DNA of 64,000 nucleotides from Callipepla californica brunnescens. Its lineage: Eukaryota > Chordata > Aves > Galliformes > Odontophoridae. The stretch covers positions 8,366,001-8,430,000 of the forward strand of contig JALIRH010000030.1 of NCBI GenBank assembly GCA_023055505.1, given 5' to 3'. The notes under the pieces are model-generated. The model saw only the letters and a program-made list of their open reading frames with translations, ran no database searches and was not told where the DNA came from. Position 1 is the first letter of the stretch; each line of letters opens with the position of its first letter. Of the stretch, positions 46,101-55,957 are shown in pieces. The translations under genes were made by a program, and so were the position numbers.

Positions 46101-49100
46101 CCACTTTATTTCCTATGGCTCCACTGATTCCTATGGCCCCATTGATACCTATGGTCCCATTGATCCCTACGGCACCATTGATCTTTATGGCCCCACAAAG
46201 TTCTATGGCCCCACTCCTCCCTATGGCCCCACTGATTCCTATGGCTCCACTGATTCCTACGGCCCCACTGATCCCTCTGGCCCCATTGATTCCTATGGCC
46301 ACATTGATCCCTATGGCCCCAATGATTCCTGTGACCCCACTGATTCCTGTGGCCCCATTGATTCCTATGGCCCCATTGATTCCTATGGCCCCATTGATTC
46401 CTCTGGCCCCATCGATCCCTAAGTGCACATTGAGTTCAATGGCCCCATTGATCCCTATGGCCCCATGTAGTTCTATGGCCACTTTAATTCCTATGGCCCC
46501 ATTGATTCCTATGGCCCCATTGATCCCTATGGCCCCTTTGAGTTCTATGTCCCCACTGATTCCTAAGGCCCCATTGATACCTATGGTCAAATTGATCCCT
46601 ACGGCACCATTGATCCCTATGGCCCCACTGAGTTCTATGGCTCCACTGATTCCTATGGCCCCATTGATTCCTATGGTCCCATTGATCCCTATGGCCCCAT
46701 TGAGTTCTATGGCCCCACTGATTCCTGTCGCCACATTGATTCCTATGGCCCCATTGATCCCTATGGCCCCATTGATCCCCATGGCCCCATTGATTCCTAT
46801 GGACTCATTGATCGCTGTGGCCCCATTGATCCCTATGGCCCATTGATTCCTACTGCCCCATTGTTCCCTATGGCCCCATTGATCCCTATGGACCCACTGA
46901 GTTCTATGGCCCCATTGATTCCTATGGTCAAATTGATCCCTATAGCCCCTTTGAGTTCTATGGCCCCATCGATCCCTATGGCCCTATCGATCCCTATGGC
47001 CACATTAATCCCTATGGCCCCATTGATTCCTATGGCCCCATTGATTCCTATGGCCCCATTGATTCCTATGGCCCCATTTAGTTCTATGGCCACAATGATT
47101 CCTATGGCCCCATTAATTCCTATGGCCCGACTGATCCCTATGGCCCCATTGAGTTCTATGGCCCCACTGATTCCTATGGTCCCATTGATTCCTGTGGCCC
47201 CATTGATCCATATGGCCCCATTGATCCCTATGGCCCCATTGATCCCTATGGCCCCATTTATCCCTATGCCCCATTGAGTTGCTATGGTCCCATTGTATTC
47301 TATGACCCCATTGGGTTCTATGGCCCCATCGATTCCTATGGTCCCATTGATCGTTGTGGCCCCATAGATCCCTATGTCCCCATTGATCCCTATGGCCCCA
47401 TTGATTCCTATGGCCCCTTTGATTCCTATGGCCCCATTGATTCCTATGGCTTCTTTGAGTTCTACGGCCCCATTGAATTTTATGTTGCCATTAATCCCTA
47501 TGGCCCCATTGATTCCTGTGGCCCCATTGATTCCTATCGTCCCATTGTGTTCTATGGCTCCATTGAGTTCTATGGCCTCATCGATCCCTATGGCCCCATA
47601 GATCCTTATGGCCCCATTGATTCCTATGGCCCCACTGATCCCTATGGCCCCTCTGATTCCTATGGCTCCACTGATTCCTATGGCCCCATTGATTCCTATG
47701 GTCCCATTGATCCCTAAGGCCCCATTGATTCCTATGGCCAGATTGATCCCTATGGTCCCATTGATCTCTATGGCCACATTGAGTTCTATGGCCCCACTGA
47801 TTCCTATGGCCACATTGATTCCTATGGTCCCATTGATCGTTGTGTCCCCATTGATCCTTATGGCCTCATTGATCCTTATGGCCCCATTGATTCCTATGAC
47901 CCCATTGATTCCTATGGCCCCATTGATCCCTAAGGCCCTATTGATCCCTATTGTCCTTTTAATTCCTTTGGCCCCATTGATTTTTGTGGCCGCATTGATC
48001 CCTATGGCCCCACTGAGTTCTATGGCCCCATTGATTCCTATAGCCCCATCGATCCCTATGTCCACATTGAGTTTTATGGCCCTATTGATCCCTATGGCCC
48101 CATTGAGTTCTTTGGCCCAATTGTTCCCTATAGCCCCACTGATTCCTATGGCCCCATTGATTCCTATGGCCCCTTTGATCCCTAAGGCCCCATTGATCCC
48201 TATGGCCCCATTGAGTTTAATGGCCCCACTGATTCCTATGGCCCCATTGATTCATATGGCCCCATTGTTCCCTAAGGTTCCATTCATCCCTATGGCCCCA
48301 TTGATCCCTATGGCTTCATTGATCCCTATTGCCCCATTGAGTTCTATGGCCGCATGAATTCCTATGGCCTTATTGATCCCTATGGCCCCATTGATCCCTA
48401 TGGCCCCACTGATTCCTATGGCCCCATTGATTTTTGTGGCCCCATTGATTCCTGTGGCCCCATTGATCCCTATGGCGCCAGAGATTCCTATGGCCCCACT
48501 GATTCCTATGGTGCATTTGATCCCTATGGCCCCATTGATTCCTATGGTCCCATTGATCCCTATGGCCCCATTGATTCCTATGGTCCCATTGATCCCTATG
48601 GCTTCATTGATCCCTATTGCCCCATTGAGTTCTATGGCCGCATGAATTCCTATGGCCTTATTGATCCCTATGGCCCCATTGATCCCTATGGCCCCACTGA
48701 TTCCTATGGCCCCATTGATTTTTGTGGCCCCATTGATTCCTGTGGCCCCATTGATCCCTATGGCGCCAGAGATTCCTATGGCCCCACTGATTCCTATGGT
48801 GCATTTGATCCCTATGGCCCCATTGATTCCTATGGTCCCATTGATCCCTATGGTCCCATTGATTCCTATGGTCCCATTGATCCCTATGGCCCCATTGATC
48901 CCTATGGCCCCATTGATTTTTTATGGCTCCATTTATTTCTATGGCCCCATTGACTTCTATGGCCCCATTGATTCCTATGGCCTTATTGATTTTTATGGCC
49001 CCATTGAGTTCTATGGCCCATTTGATCCCTATGGCCCCATTGATCTCTAAGGCCCCATTGAGTTCTAAGGCCTCATTGATTTGTATGGCCCCACTGATCC

Positions 49101-49805
49101 CTATGGCCCCATTGATTCCTATGACCCCATTGATTCCTATGGCCCCATTGATCCCTATGGCCCCATTGAGTTCTATGGCCCCATTGATTCCTATGGTCAC
49201 ATTGATTCCTATGGCCCCATTGATTCCTTGGTCCTCATTGATTCCTATGGTCCCATTGATTCCTATATCCCCGTTGATCCCTATGGTCCCATTGAGTTCT
49301 ATGGCCCCATTGATTCCTATGTCCCCATTGATCCCTATGGCTCCATTGATGCCTATGGCCCCATTGATTCCTATCTCCCCATTGATCCCTATGGCTCCAT
49401 TGATCCCTAAGGCCCCTTTGATTCCTATGGCCCCATTGATCCCTAAGGCCCCATTGAGTTCTATGGTCCCATTGATCCCTATGGCCCCATTGATTCCAAT
49501 GGCCCCATTGATCCCTATGGCCCCATTGAGTTCTATGGCCCCAATGATGACTATGGCCCCATTGATTCCTATGGCTCCATTGATTCCAATGCCCCATTGA
49601 TTCCTTTGGCCCCATTGAGTCCTATGGCCCCATTGATTCCTATGGCCCCGTCGATCCCTATGGCCCCATGTAGTTCTATGGCCACATTGATTCCTATGGC
49701 CCCATTGATTCCTATGGCCACACTGATCCCTATGGCCCCATTGATTTTTGTGGCCCCATTGATTCCTGTGGCGCCATTGATCCCTATGGCCCTATTGATC
49801 TCTAT

Positions 49806-49810
49806 GGACA
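49806..49810. other. ERV-B left target-site duplication (GGACA)
   Basis: The five bases GGACA directly precede the 5' LTR and are repeated at 55953-55957 after the 3' LTR. Confidence 0.93.
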
Positions 49811-50244
49811 TGTTGTGGTTTTGTGGTTTTGATGCCAGTATTCCACATCAGAACATCATGCAGGCCGTTAAGGAGTTAATGCTGTGGGAGCAGGGGAGGG
49901 GCGGAGCTCCGCACCAGACGGGAGGCCCGCGCTTTTTTGGTGGCGCGCTCTCCGGGCGGCTGTGAGGAGTTCAGCACGTGCGACGTAAGCTCCCAGTTTT
50001 CTGGTTTGGAAATTGTGTCTCTCTCTCTCAATTGTTCAATTTTATTAGATTTAGTAAAGTTACCGTTCCTTCTCAGATCGTGCCGTTGTGTTTTTTCTTT
50101 ACAGACCCTCAATCCCCTCTGTTTTCCCCTCCCCCTGGAGCGCGCGGATCTGCTGAGGCGCCGCGCGGCAGTTTTTTTTCCTCTCCCTTTCTTTTTCCCT
50201 TCTCGGTTCCCCCTTGGGTTACTGTCACGGATAACACCGTGACA
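49811..50244 (+). mobile_element. ERV-B 5' LTR
   Basis: This 434-bp LTR runs TGTTGTGG to CGTGACA. It differs from the 3' LTR by one base only (six T instead of five in the run near 49932). It holds a CT-rich TCTCTCTCTC stretch and a pyrimidine-rich TTTCTTTACAG/ACC that looks like a splice acceptor. No canonical AATAAA is seen; AGTAAA is present near 50053. Confidence 0.95.
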
Positions 50245-50250
50245 CATTAT

Positions 50251-50268
50251 TGGTGGAGAATGCGGGCA
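50251..50268 (+). other. ERV-B putative primer-binding site
   Basis: This sequence starts TGGTGGAGAATGCGG six bases after the LTR, where a primer-binding site should be. I cannot match it to a particular tRNA. The first gag ATG (50260-50262) lies inside it. Confidence 0.45.
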
Positions 50269-52215
50269 ATGCAGTATTTGTACTCCACTGTAAAACTGGT
50301 GCTAAGTGGACTAAGTGTTTTCATGTACCTTGGAGCATGTTGGCGTCTTTTTATGCTCCTCATGTTCAGCACCGGAGTCATATATGCATACAGCTGCTTT
50401 AGTGTGCTGATGGGGTTACCCCCCTCCTGCCTAAACGCCCTGGTTAATATGACAGATTATACGGCATTTGGATTGGTTTCCAGGTACTCTCTTCAGGTTT
50501 TTACCTATGTTCAAGATGTCAGCCTGGCAATTGTGTTATCTGTTTTTCTGAATGTACTCTTTGCAACAGTAATTTACATCCTGTGTAGGAAGCTTTCCTC
50601 AGAGAAAGCTGAGAACACTCCAGAGAGTGTTGAATGGCAGGGAAGGTGGGAAAAATTAGGAAAGAAATTAGAAGCGTGGGGACCCCCGGTGCAATGTGAT
50701 TTTGATCTTGAGCACCTGCGGGACCCTGAGAAATTCAGTGAGTGTTTAGGTCAGGAGTCATGTGACTCAGGAAGATCTGAGAAGGAACGGATTGTCTGGG
50801 GCTTGGCTTGTGCTTATCGAGCTATAATTGATATTCTTGAGAGAAATGGTTTCCAAACCGAGGTTCAGAACAAAAATGAAAACCTTGAGGTTAAACCTGA
50901 CCAGTCACAGGAAGCACCAGCACCCGTGTCGGTTGCCCCTGTGGAAGGCCAGAAATGGAAACTTGTGTCCTCTCGGCTAGAACGGAAAGAAGAAGCAGAG
51001 AAAAAAAAGGAAGATCCAGGTGAGGGGCCCTCTTCAGCACCAACACCACCACCACCACCTAAAAAGGCCACTAAGGAAGGTGAGAAACGTGGAGATGACA
51101 GAGATGAGAAAGAAGAGGAAGATCCAGGTGAGGGGCCCTCCTCAGCACCACCACCACCACCACCACCTAGAAAGGCCACTAAGAAAAGTGTGAGGCATGG
51201 AGAGGACAGTGATAATGAAGAAATCACCATTACTACTATTCGTTGGCCCCTAAAGATGACTGAAATCCAGGGTTCAAGAAAGGAGTTTGTACGGCGCTCA
51301 GATGAACCTATTGTCACCTGGTTGCTGCGGTGTTGGGACAACGGTGCCAGCAGCGTGTCCCTTGATGGCAACGAAGCCCGCCAACTGGGAAGCATTGCTC
51401 GAGACTCAGCTATTGACAGAGGGATTAGTAGATGTCTGAGTGGAGTTGCTACCCTCTGGGAACGAGTACTAGTAGCTGTAAAGGAGAGATTTCCTTACAA
51501 AGACGATCTGGAGCCTAAGGTGGAAAGATGGAATACTGTGGAGAAGGGCGTCCAATTTCTGAGAGAAATGGCTGTAGTAGAGATGCTGTACGATCCTACT
51601 TTCGTCCCTAACAATCCACACCAGGACCGTGATCCTGAGAAAGCATGGTGTAAAGCTGATGTATATCGGAAGCTCTCAAAAACAGCACCAGAAAGGTACG
51701 CAAGTACACTGGTAGCAACATTCAATATACTCGAGGGCCGAAACAGAAGACTCCCATTTCATGAAGTGGTTACTACACTTCAAAACTTTGAACAACAACT
51801 TCCACCATCACACGTTTCCATTGCAGCTGTATCATCGGTAGCAGGAGAAGTCAGTGACATAAAGAAGATACTGAAAATGATACTGGAGGAATTGTCCTTA
51901 CTGATGAACCGGGATGGACCTGTGTCAGTATCAGAAACACCGGATGAAGACGGGGATGACCCAAAGAATCTGATGGAGAAACTGATCAAACTGATAAAAG
52001 TCTCAGCCATCAAAGGCAACCGCCTCTCTGCTCGAGTAGATGACAGCAGTAACTTCATGTCGCGTGTGTCCATGTGGAGCTTCTTACGAGAAAATGGAGA
52101 GGACATGAAGAAGTGGCATAAAAAACCCACCCCTGCACTACGAGCACGTGTGAGAGAATTACAGCAGAGATCAGCCACCAATGAAATTGCTCCGGTCACC
52201 ACAGGTAACCAATAG
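50260..52215 (+). CDS. gag: ERV-B gag (intact, 651 aa, ends in UAG)
   Basis: This is the structural polyprotein of the provirus. I chose the ATG at 50260; a second in-frame ATG is at 50269. Residues 1-110 are strongly hydrophobic with about three membrane-segment-like stretches (roughly 11-26, 30-52, 87-108) and an NMTD glycosylation-type site between them. No N-terminal Met-Gly myristoylation site is present. Next come a charged helical stretch, then an acidic/basic low-complexity region with two copies of an EDPGEGPSSAP unit, each followed by five or more prolines. A capsid-like globular region starts near residue 333. There is no CCHC zinc knuckle. It ends at TAG 52213-52215, with pol continuing in the same frame. 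The Gag call rests on position between LTR and pol; the N-terminus is atypical. Confidence 0.82.
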   Translation: MRAMQYLYSTVKLVLSGLSVFMYLGACWRLFMLLMFSTGVIYAYSCFSVLMGLPPSCLNALVNMTDYTAFGLVSRYSLQVFTYVQDVSLAIVLSVFLNVLFATVIYILCRKLSSEKAENTPESVEWQGRWEKLGKKLEAWGPPVQCDFDLEHLRDPEKFSECLGQESCDSGRSEKERIVWGLACAYRAIIDILERNGFQTEVQNKNENLEVKPDQSQEAPAPVSVAPVEGQKWKLVSSRLERKEEAEKKKEDPGEGPSSAPTPPPPPKKATKEGEKRGDDRDEKEEEDPGEGPSSAPPPPPPPRKATKKSVRHGEDSDNEEITITTIRWPLKMTEIQGSRKEFVRRSDEPIVTWLLRCWDNGASSVSLDGNEARQLGSIARDSAIDRGISRCLSGVATLWERVLVAVKERFPYKDDLEPKVERWNTVEKGVQFLREMAVVEMLYDPTFVPNNPHQDRDPEKAWCKADVYRKLSKTAPERYASTLVATFNILEGRNRRLPFHEVVTTLQNFEQQLPPSHVSIAAVSSVAGEVSDIKKILKMILEELSLLMNRDGPVSVSETPDEDGDDPKNLMEKLIKLIKVSAIKGNRLSARVDDSSNFMSRVSMWSFLRENGEDMKKWHKKPTPALRARVRELQQRSATNEIAPVTTGNQ

Positions 52216-52249
52216 AGGGGCCCTGCCCTCAGCCAGGGGAGGGAAAGGG
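52213..52249 (+). promoter_or_regulatory. Putative UAG readthrough element between gag and pol
   Basis: The gag stop (52213-52215, preceded by a CAA codon) is the only stop between gag and pol, which share one frame. Five bases downstream CCCTG (52221-52225) can pair with CAGGG (52234-52238). An alternative pairing joins CCCTC (52226-52230) to GAGGG (52239-52243). Both cannot form as a standard pseudoknot without connecting loops, so which one forms is open. Known analogues are gammaretroviral gag-pol readthrough signals. Confidence 0.65.
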
Positions 52250-55200
52250 ATAATAGAGTGTATTGGACTGTGTGGATTCGATGGCCTGGCACATCAGAGC
52301 CACAAAAATATAAGGCACTGGTGGACACTGGTGCACAGTGCACTCTAATGCCTTCGAGTTATAAAGGGACAGAATTGATTTATATTTCTGGAGTGACTGG
52401 GGGCTCTCAGGAATTGTCTGTGTTGGAGGCAGAAATAAGCCTCACTGGTAAAGACTGGCAGAAACATCGTATAGTGACTGGACAGGGGGCTCCATGCATA
52501 CTCGGTATTGATTATCTTAGAAGGGGACATTTCAAGGATCCCAAAGGATACCGATGGGCTTTTGGAATAGCTGCTGTAGATGCTGACAACATTCAGCAGC
52601 TGTCTGTTTTACCTGGCCTATCAGAAGATCCGTCTGTTGTGGGGGTACTGAAAGTAAAAGAGCAGCAGGTACCAATTGCAACAAAAACAGTACACAGACG
52701 GCAATACCGTACCAACAGGGATTCCTTGCTCCCCATTCATAATTTGATCCGTCAGTTAGAGGGCCAGGGAGTGATCAGCAAAACCCACTCACCGTTTAAC
52801 AGCCCCATATGGCCGGTACGTAAATCCAATGGAGAATGGAGGCTGACAGTAGATTACCGTGGTCTGAATGAAGTCACACCCCCACTGAGCGCTGCTGTGC
52901 CAGATATGTTGGAGCTGCAATATGAACTGGAGTCAAAAGCAGCCAAGTGGTACGCTACCATTGACATTGCCAATGCGTTCTTCTCTATTCCTTTGGCCAC
53001 AGAGTGCAGACCACAGTTTGCTTTCACGTGGAGGGGCATTCAGTACACTTGGAACCGTTTGCCCCAGGGGTGGAAACACAGCCCAACCATTTGCCATGGG
53101 TTGATTCAGACCACACTGGAACAGGGTGGGGCACCTGAGCACCTCCAGTACATTGATGACATTGTTGTGTGGGGTGATACAGCAGAAGAAGTTTTTAAAA
53201 AGGGAGAGCGAATAATCCAAATTCTTCTGAGTGCTGGTTTTGCTATCAAACGAAACAAAGTGAAGGGACCTGCCCAAGAAATTCAGTTTCTAGGAGTAAA
53301 ATGGCAAGATGGGCGTCGTCACATCCCAGGAGATGTGGTTGACAAAATCACCAGCATGTCACCACCCACTAGCAAAAAGGAGACACAGTCTTTTCTTGGT
53401 GTAGTAGGCTTTTGGAGGATGCATGTCCCAAATTACAGCCTCATAGTAAGCCCCCTCTATCAGGTGACCCGAAAGAAGAATAATTTTGCATGGGGTCCTG
53501 AACAGCAGCAGGCCTTTGAGCAGATTAAACAGGAGATAGCCCGTGCTGTTGCCCTAGGGCCAGTACGGATGGGACAGGACGTAAAGAACATCCTCTACAC
53601 TGCTGCTGGAGAGAAAGGTCCCACTTGGAGTCTGTGGCAAAGAGCCCCTGGGGAGACCCGAGGCCGACCCCTGGGATTTTGGAGCAGAGCGTACAGGGGT
53701 TCGGAGGAGTGCTACACTCCAACTGAGAAGGAGATCTTGGCAGCATATGAGGGAGTTCGGGCTGCCTCTGAAGTAATTGGCACTGAGACGCAGCTGCTCC
53801 TGGCACCTCGATTGCCAGTGCTAAACTGGATGTTCAGAGGAAAGGTTCCCTCCACCCATCATGCTACGGATGCCACCTGGAGTAAGTGGATTGCACTGAT
53901 TACACAGCGAGCTCGGATGGGGAACCTCAGCCGTCCAGGGATATTAGAGGTGATCATGGACTGGCCTGAAGGCAAGAAATTTGGAACATCACCAGCAGAG
54001 GAGGTACCACGTGCAAAAGAGGCCCCGCCATATAATGAACTATCAGAAAATGAAAAGACATATGCCCTCTTCACTGACGGATCGTGTCGTATTGTTGGGA
54101 AACATCGCAGATGGAAGGCTGCTGTGTGGAGCCCCACACGACGAGTAGCAGAGGCCACTGAAGGAGAAGGAGAGTCAAGCCAATTTGCAGAGGTAAAGGC
54201 TGTCCAGCTGGCCTTAGATGTGGCTGAACGGGAGAGGTGGCCAATGCTGTATCTCTACACTGACTCTTGGATGGTGGCAAATGCTTTATGGGGGTGGTTG
54301 CAGCAGTGGGAACAAAACAACTGGCAAAGAAAGGGTAAACCTATCTGGGCTGCGGAACTGTGGAAAGACATTGCTGTCCGAACAAAAAGGTTGGGTGTAA
54401 AGGTGCGTCACGTAGATGCTCATGTGCCCAAGAATCGAGCTACTGAGGAACAGAAAAATAACCATCAGGTAGATCAAGCTGCCAAAATTGAGGTGTCTCA
54501 AATAGACTTGGATTGGCAGAACAAAGGAGAGTTATTCTTAGCTCGGTGGGCCCATGAGACCTCAGGCCATCAAGGAAGGGACGCAACCTATAGGTGGGCT
54601 AGAGACCGAGGGGTGGACTTAACTATGGATGCCATCGCACAGGTGATCCATGACTGTGATACATGTGCCATAATTAAACAGGCCAAGAGGATGAAACCTC
54701 TCTGGCAGGAAGGGCGATGGCAGAAGTATAAATATGGGGAGGCGTGGCAGGTTGATTATATCACCTTGCCGCGATCTCGCAATGGTAAGCGTTATGTGCT
54801 CACCATGGTGGAGGCGACCACTGGGTGGCTTGAAACATATGCAGTACCGCATGCTACTGCCCGTAACACCATCTTAGGCTTAGAGAAGCAAATCCTATGG
54901 CGACATGGAACCCCAGAAAGAATTGAGTCCGATAATGGGACTCATTTCAAAAATTCACTTGTGGATACTTGGGCCAAGGAACATGGCATTGAATGGGTCT
55001 ATCATATTCCCTACCATGCACCAGCTGCTGGTAAGATCGAGCGCTATAACGGGTTGTTAAAAACCACACTGAAAGCACTGGGTGGCGGGACATTCAAGCA
55101 TTGGGAGAAAAACCTGTCAGAAGCCACCTGGTTGGTCAACACTAGGGGATCAGTAAACCGAGATGGTCCTACACAGTCCAGCTCCCTACAGACCATAGAG

Positions 55201-55401
55201 GGAGATAAGGTCCCTGTAGTACATGTGAAGAGCATGTTGGGAAAAGCAGTGTGGGTCCTTCCAGCCTCTGGAAAGGGCAGACCCCTCCGTGGAACAGTTT
55301 TTGCACAGGGACCTGGGTGCACCTGGTGGGTAATGGATAAAAATGGGGACATCCAGTGTGTACCACAAGGGAATTTGATGCTGGGGGAGTGCAGTCTGTG
55401 A
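52216..55401 (+). CDS. pol: ERV-B pro-pol (intact), made by readthrough of the gag UAG
   Basis: This frame stays open from the codon after the gag UAG to the stop at 55399-55401, 1061 codons. Domains in order: aspartic protease (DTGA at 52324-52335, LGIDYL downstream), reverse transcriptase (YIDD at 53149-53160), RNase H (FTDGS with Asp at 54076, then AEVKAV, YTDSW and VDQAAK regions), integrase zinc-binding site (His at 54553 and 54568, Cys at 54655 and 54664), and integrase core (Asp at 54754, Asp at 54931, Glu at 55039, with 35 residues between the last two). All catalytic residues I can check are present. There is no ATG near the protease start, which fits readthrough. No dUTPase and no env follow. 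ERV-A at 4.9-6.9 kb is a dead relative. Confidence 0.93.
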   Translation, partial: RGPALSQGRERDNRVYWTVWIRWPGTSEPQKYKALVDTGAQCTLMPSSYKGTELIYISGVTGGSQELSVLEAEISLTGKDWQKHRIVTGQGAPCILGIDYLRRGHFKDPKGYRWAFGIAAVDADNIQQLSVLPGLSEDPSVVGVLKVKEQQVPIATKTVHRRQYRTNRDSLLPIHNLIRQLEGQGVISKTHSPFNSPIWPVRKSNGEWRLTVDYRGLNEVTPPLSAAVPDMLELQYELESKAAKWYATIDIANAFFSIPLATECRPQFAFTWRGIQYTWNRLPQGWKHSPTICHGLIQTTLEQGGAPEHLQYIDDIVVWGDTAEEVFKKGERIIQILLSAGFAIKRNKVKGPAQEIQFLGVKWQDGRRHIPGDVVDKITSMSPPTSKKETQSFLGVVGFWRMHVPNYSLIVSPLYQVTRKKNNFAWGPEQQQAFEQIKQEIARAVALGPVRMGQDVKNILYTAAGEKGPTWSLWQRAPGETRGRPLGFWSRAYRGSEECYTPTEKEILAAYEGVRAASEVIGTETQLLLAPRLPVLNWMFRGKVPSTHHATDATWSKWIALITQRARMGNLSRPGILEVIMDWPEGKKFGTSPAEEVPRAKEAPPYNELSENEKTYALFTDGSCRIVGKHRRWKAAVWSPTRRVAEATEGEGESSQFAEVKAVQLALDVAERERWPMLYLYTDSWMVANALWGWLQQWEQNNWQRKGKPIWAAELWKDIAVRTKRLGVKVRHVDAHVPKNRATEEQKNNHQVDQAAKIEVSQIDLDWQNKGELFLARWAHETSGHQGRDATYRWARDRGVDLTMDAIAQVIHDCDTCAIIKQAKRMKPLWQEGRWQKYKYGEAWQVDYITLPRSRNGKRYVLTMVEATTGWLETYAVPHATARNTILGLEKQILWRHGTPERIESDNGTHFKNSLVDTWAKEHGIEWVYHIPYHAPAAGKIERYNGLLKTTLKALGGGTFKHWEKNLSEATWLVNTRGSVNRDGPTQSSSLQTIEGDKVPVVHVKSMLGKAVWVLPASGKGRPLRGTVFAQGPGCTWWVMDKNGDIQCVPQGNLMLGECSL

Positions 55402-55519
55402 TTTCATGTGTATATGTATATGTATAGATCTATTTGTATGTAATCTGTGTTATTGCTGTTCTTGGTTCTATATAGATACATGTTAAGCATGATGTGATGA
55501 TGTGGAATAAGGGGTGGAA
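55402..55519 (+). other. ERV-B 3' non-coding segment with polypurine tract
   Basis: This short AT-rich segment ends in the purine tract AAGGGGTGGAA (55509-55519) directly before the 3' LTR; the same tract precedes the ERV-A LTR. It is too short for env. Confidence 0.85.
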
Positions 55520-55952
55520 TGTTGTGGTTTTGTGGTTTTGATGCCAGTATTCCACATCAGAACATCATGCAGGCCGTTAAGGAGTTAATGCTGTGGGAGC
55601 AGGGGAGGGGCGGAGCTCCGCACCAGACGGGAGGCCCGCGCTTTTTGGTGGCGCGCTCTCCGGGCGGCTGTGAGGAGTTCAGCACGTGCGACGTAAGCTC
55701 CCAGTTTTCTGGTTTGGAAATTGTGTCTCTCTCTCTCAATTGTTCAATTTTATTAGATTTAGTAAAGTTACCGTTCCTTCTCAGATCGTGCCGTTGTGTT
55801 TTTTCTTTACAGACCCTCAATCCCCTCTGTTTTCCCCTCCCCCTGGAGCGCGCGGATCTGCTGAGGCGCCGCGCGGCAGTTTTTTTTCCTCTCCCTTTCT
55901 TTTTCCCTTCTCGGTTCCCCCTTGGGTTACTGTCACGGATAACACCGTGACA
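55520..55952 (+). mobile_element. ERV-B 3' LTR
   Basis: This 433-bp LTR is identical to the 5' LTR except for one T fewer in a T run. It is followed by GGACA and then minisatellite. Confidence 0.95.
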
Positions 55953-55957
55953 GGACA
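55953..55957. other. ERV-B right target-site duplication (GGACA)
   Basis: GGACA directly follows the 3' LTR and matches 49806-49810. Confidence 0.93.

Larger units (their letters stand above)
36544..49810. repeat. 18-bp minisatellite array, left part
   Basis: This is 13.3 kb of tandem 18-bp units, consensus GGCCCCATTGATTCCTAT, with three main variants at the middle (GATTCC, GATCCC, GAGTTC). Units stay in 18-bp register except for occasional 17- or 19-bp units. Read as codons the plus frames give repeats of Gly-Pro-Ile-Asp-Ser-Tyr or Met-Ala-Pro-Leu-Ile-Pro, and the minus frames Ile-Gly-Ile-Asn-Gly-Ala or Arg-Asn-Gln-Trp-Gly-His. Many TAT codons in the first frame have become TAA. Higher-order blocks recur: a marker containing AATGTGTTCTATGGCCGCAT lies at about 42338, 42789, 43150, 44662 and 45023. 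No non-repeat gene is seen. Confidence 0.97.
49811..55952 (+). mobile_element. ERV-B: complete young env-less provirus inside the minisatellite
   Basis: This is a 6.1-kb provirus with paired LTRs, putative primer site, intact gag and pol, polypurine tract and a perfect 5-bp target duplication. The near-identity of the LTRs points to a recent insertion or a recent gene-conversion event. The paralogous uninterrupted site is at about 57950-57956. It is capable in principle of retrotransposition within cells but lacks an envelope gene. Confidence 0.93.

Noticed and set aside
36544..49810. CRISPR-like array
   Set aside because: There are no spacers: units are contiguous and all related, and the context is vertebrate.
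52216..52249. Compact H-type pseudoknot after the gag UAG
   Set aside because: The two complementary pairs leave no connecting loops, so both stems cannot form together as a standard pseudoknot. Kept only as alternative stem-loops.
55402..55519. An env or accessory gene in ERV-B
   Set aside because: Only 118 bp separate the pol stop from the 3' LTR, and no ORF of note lies on the plus strand.
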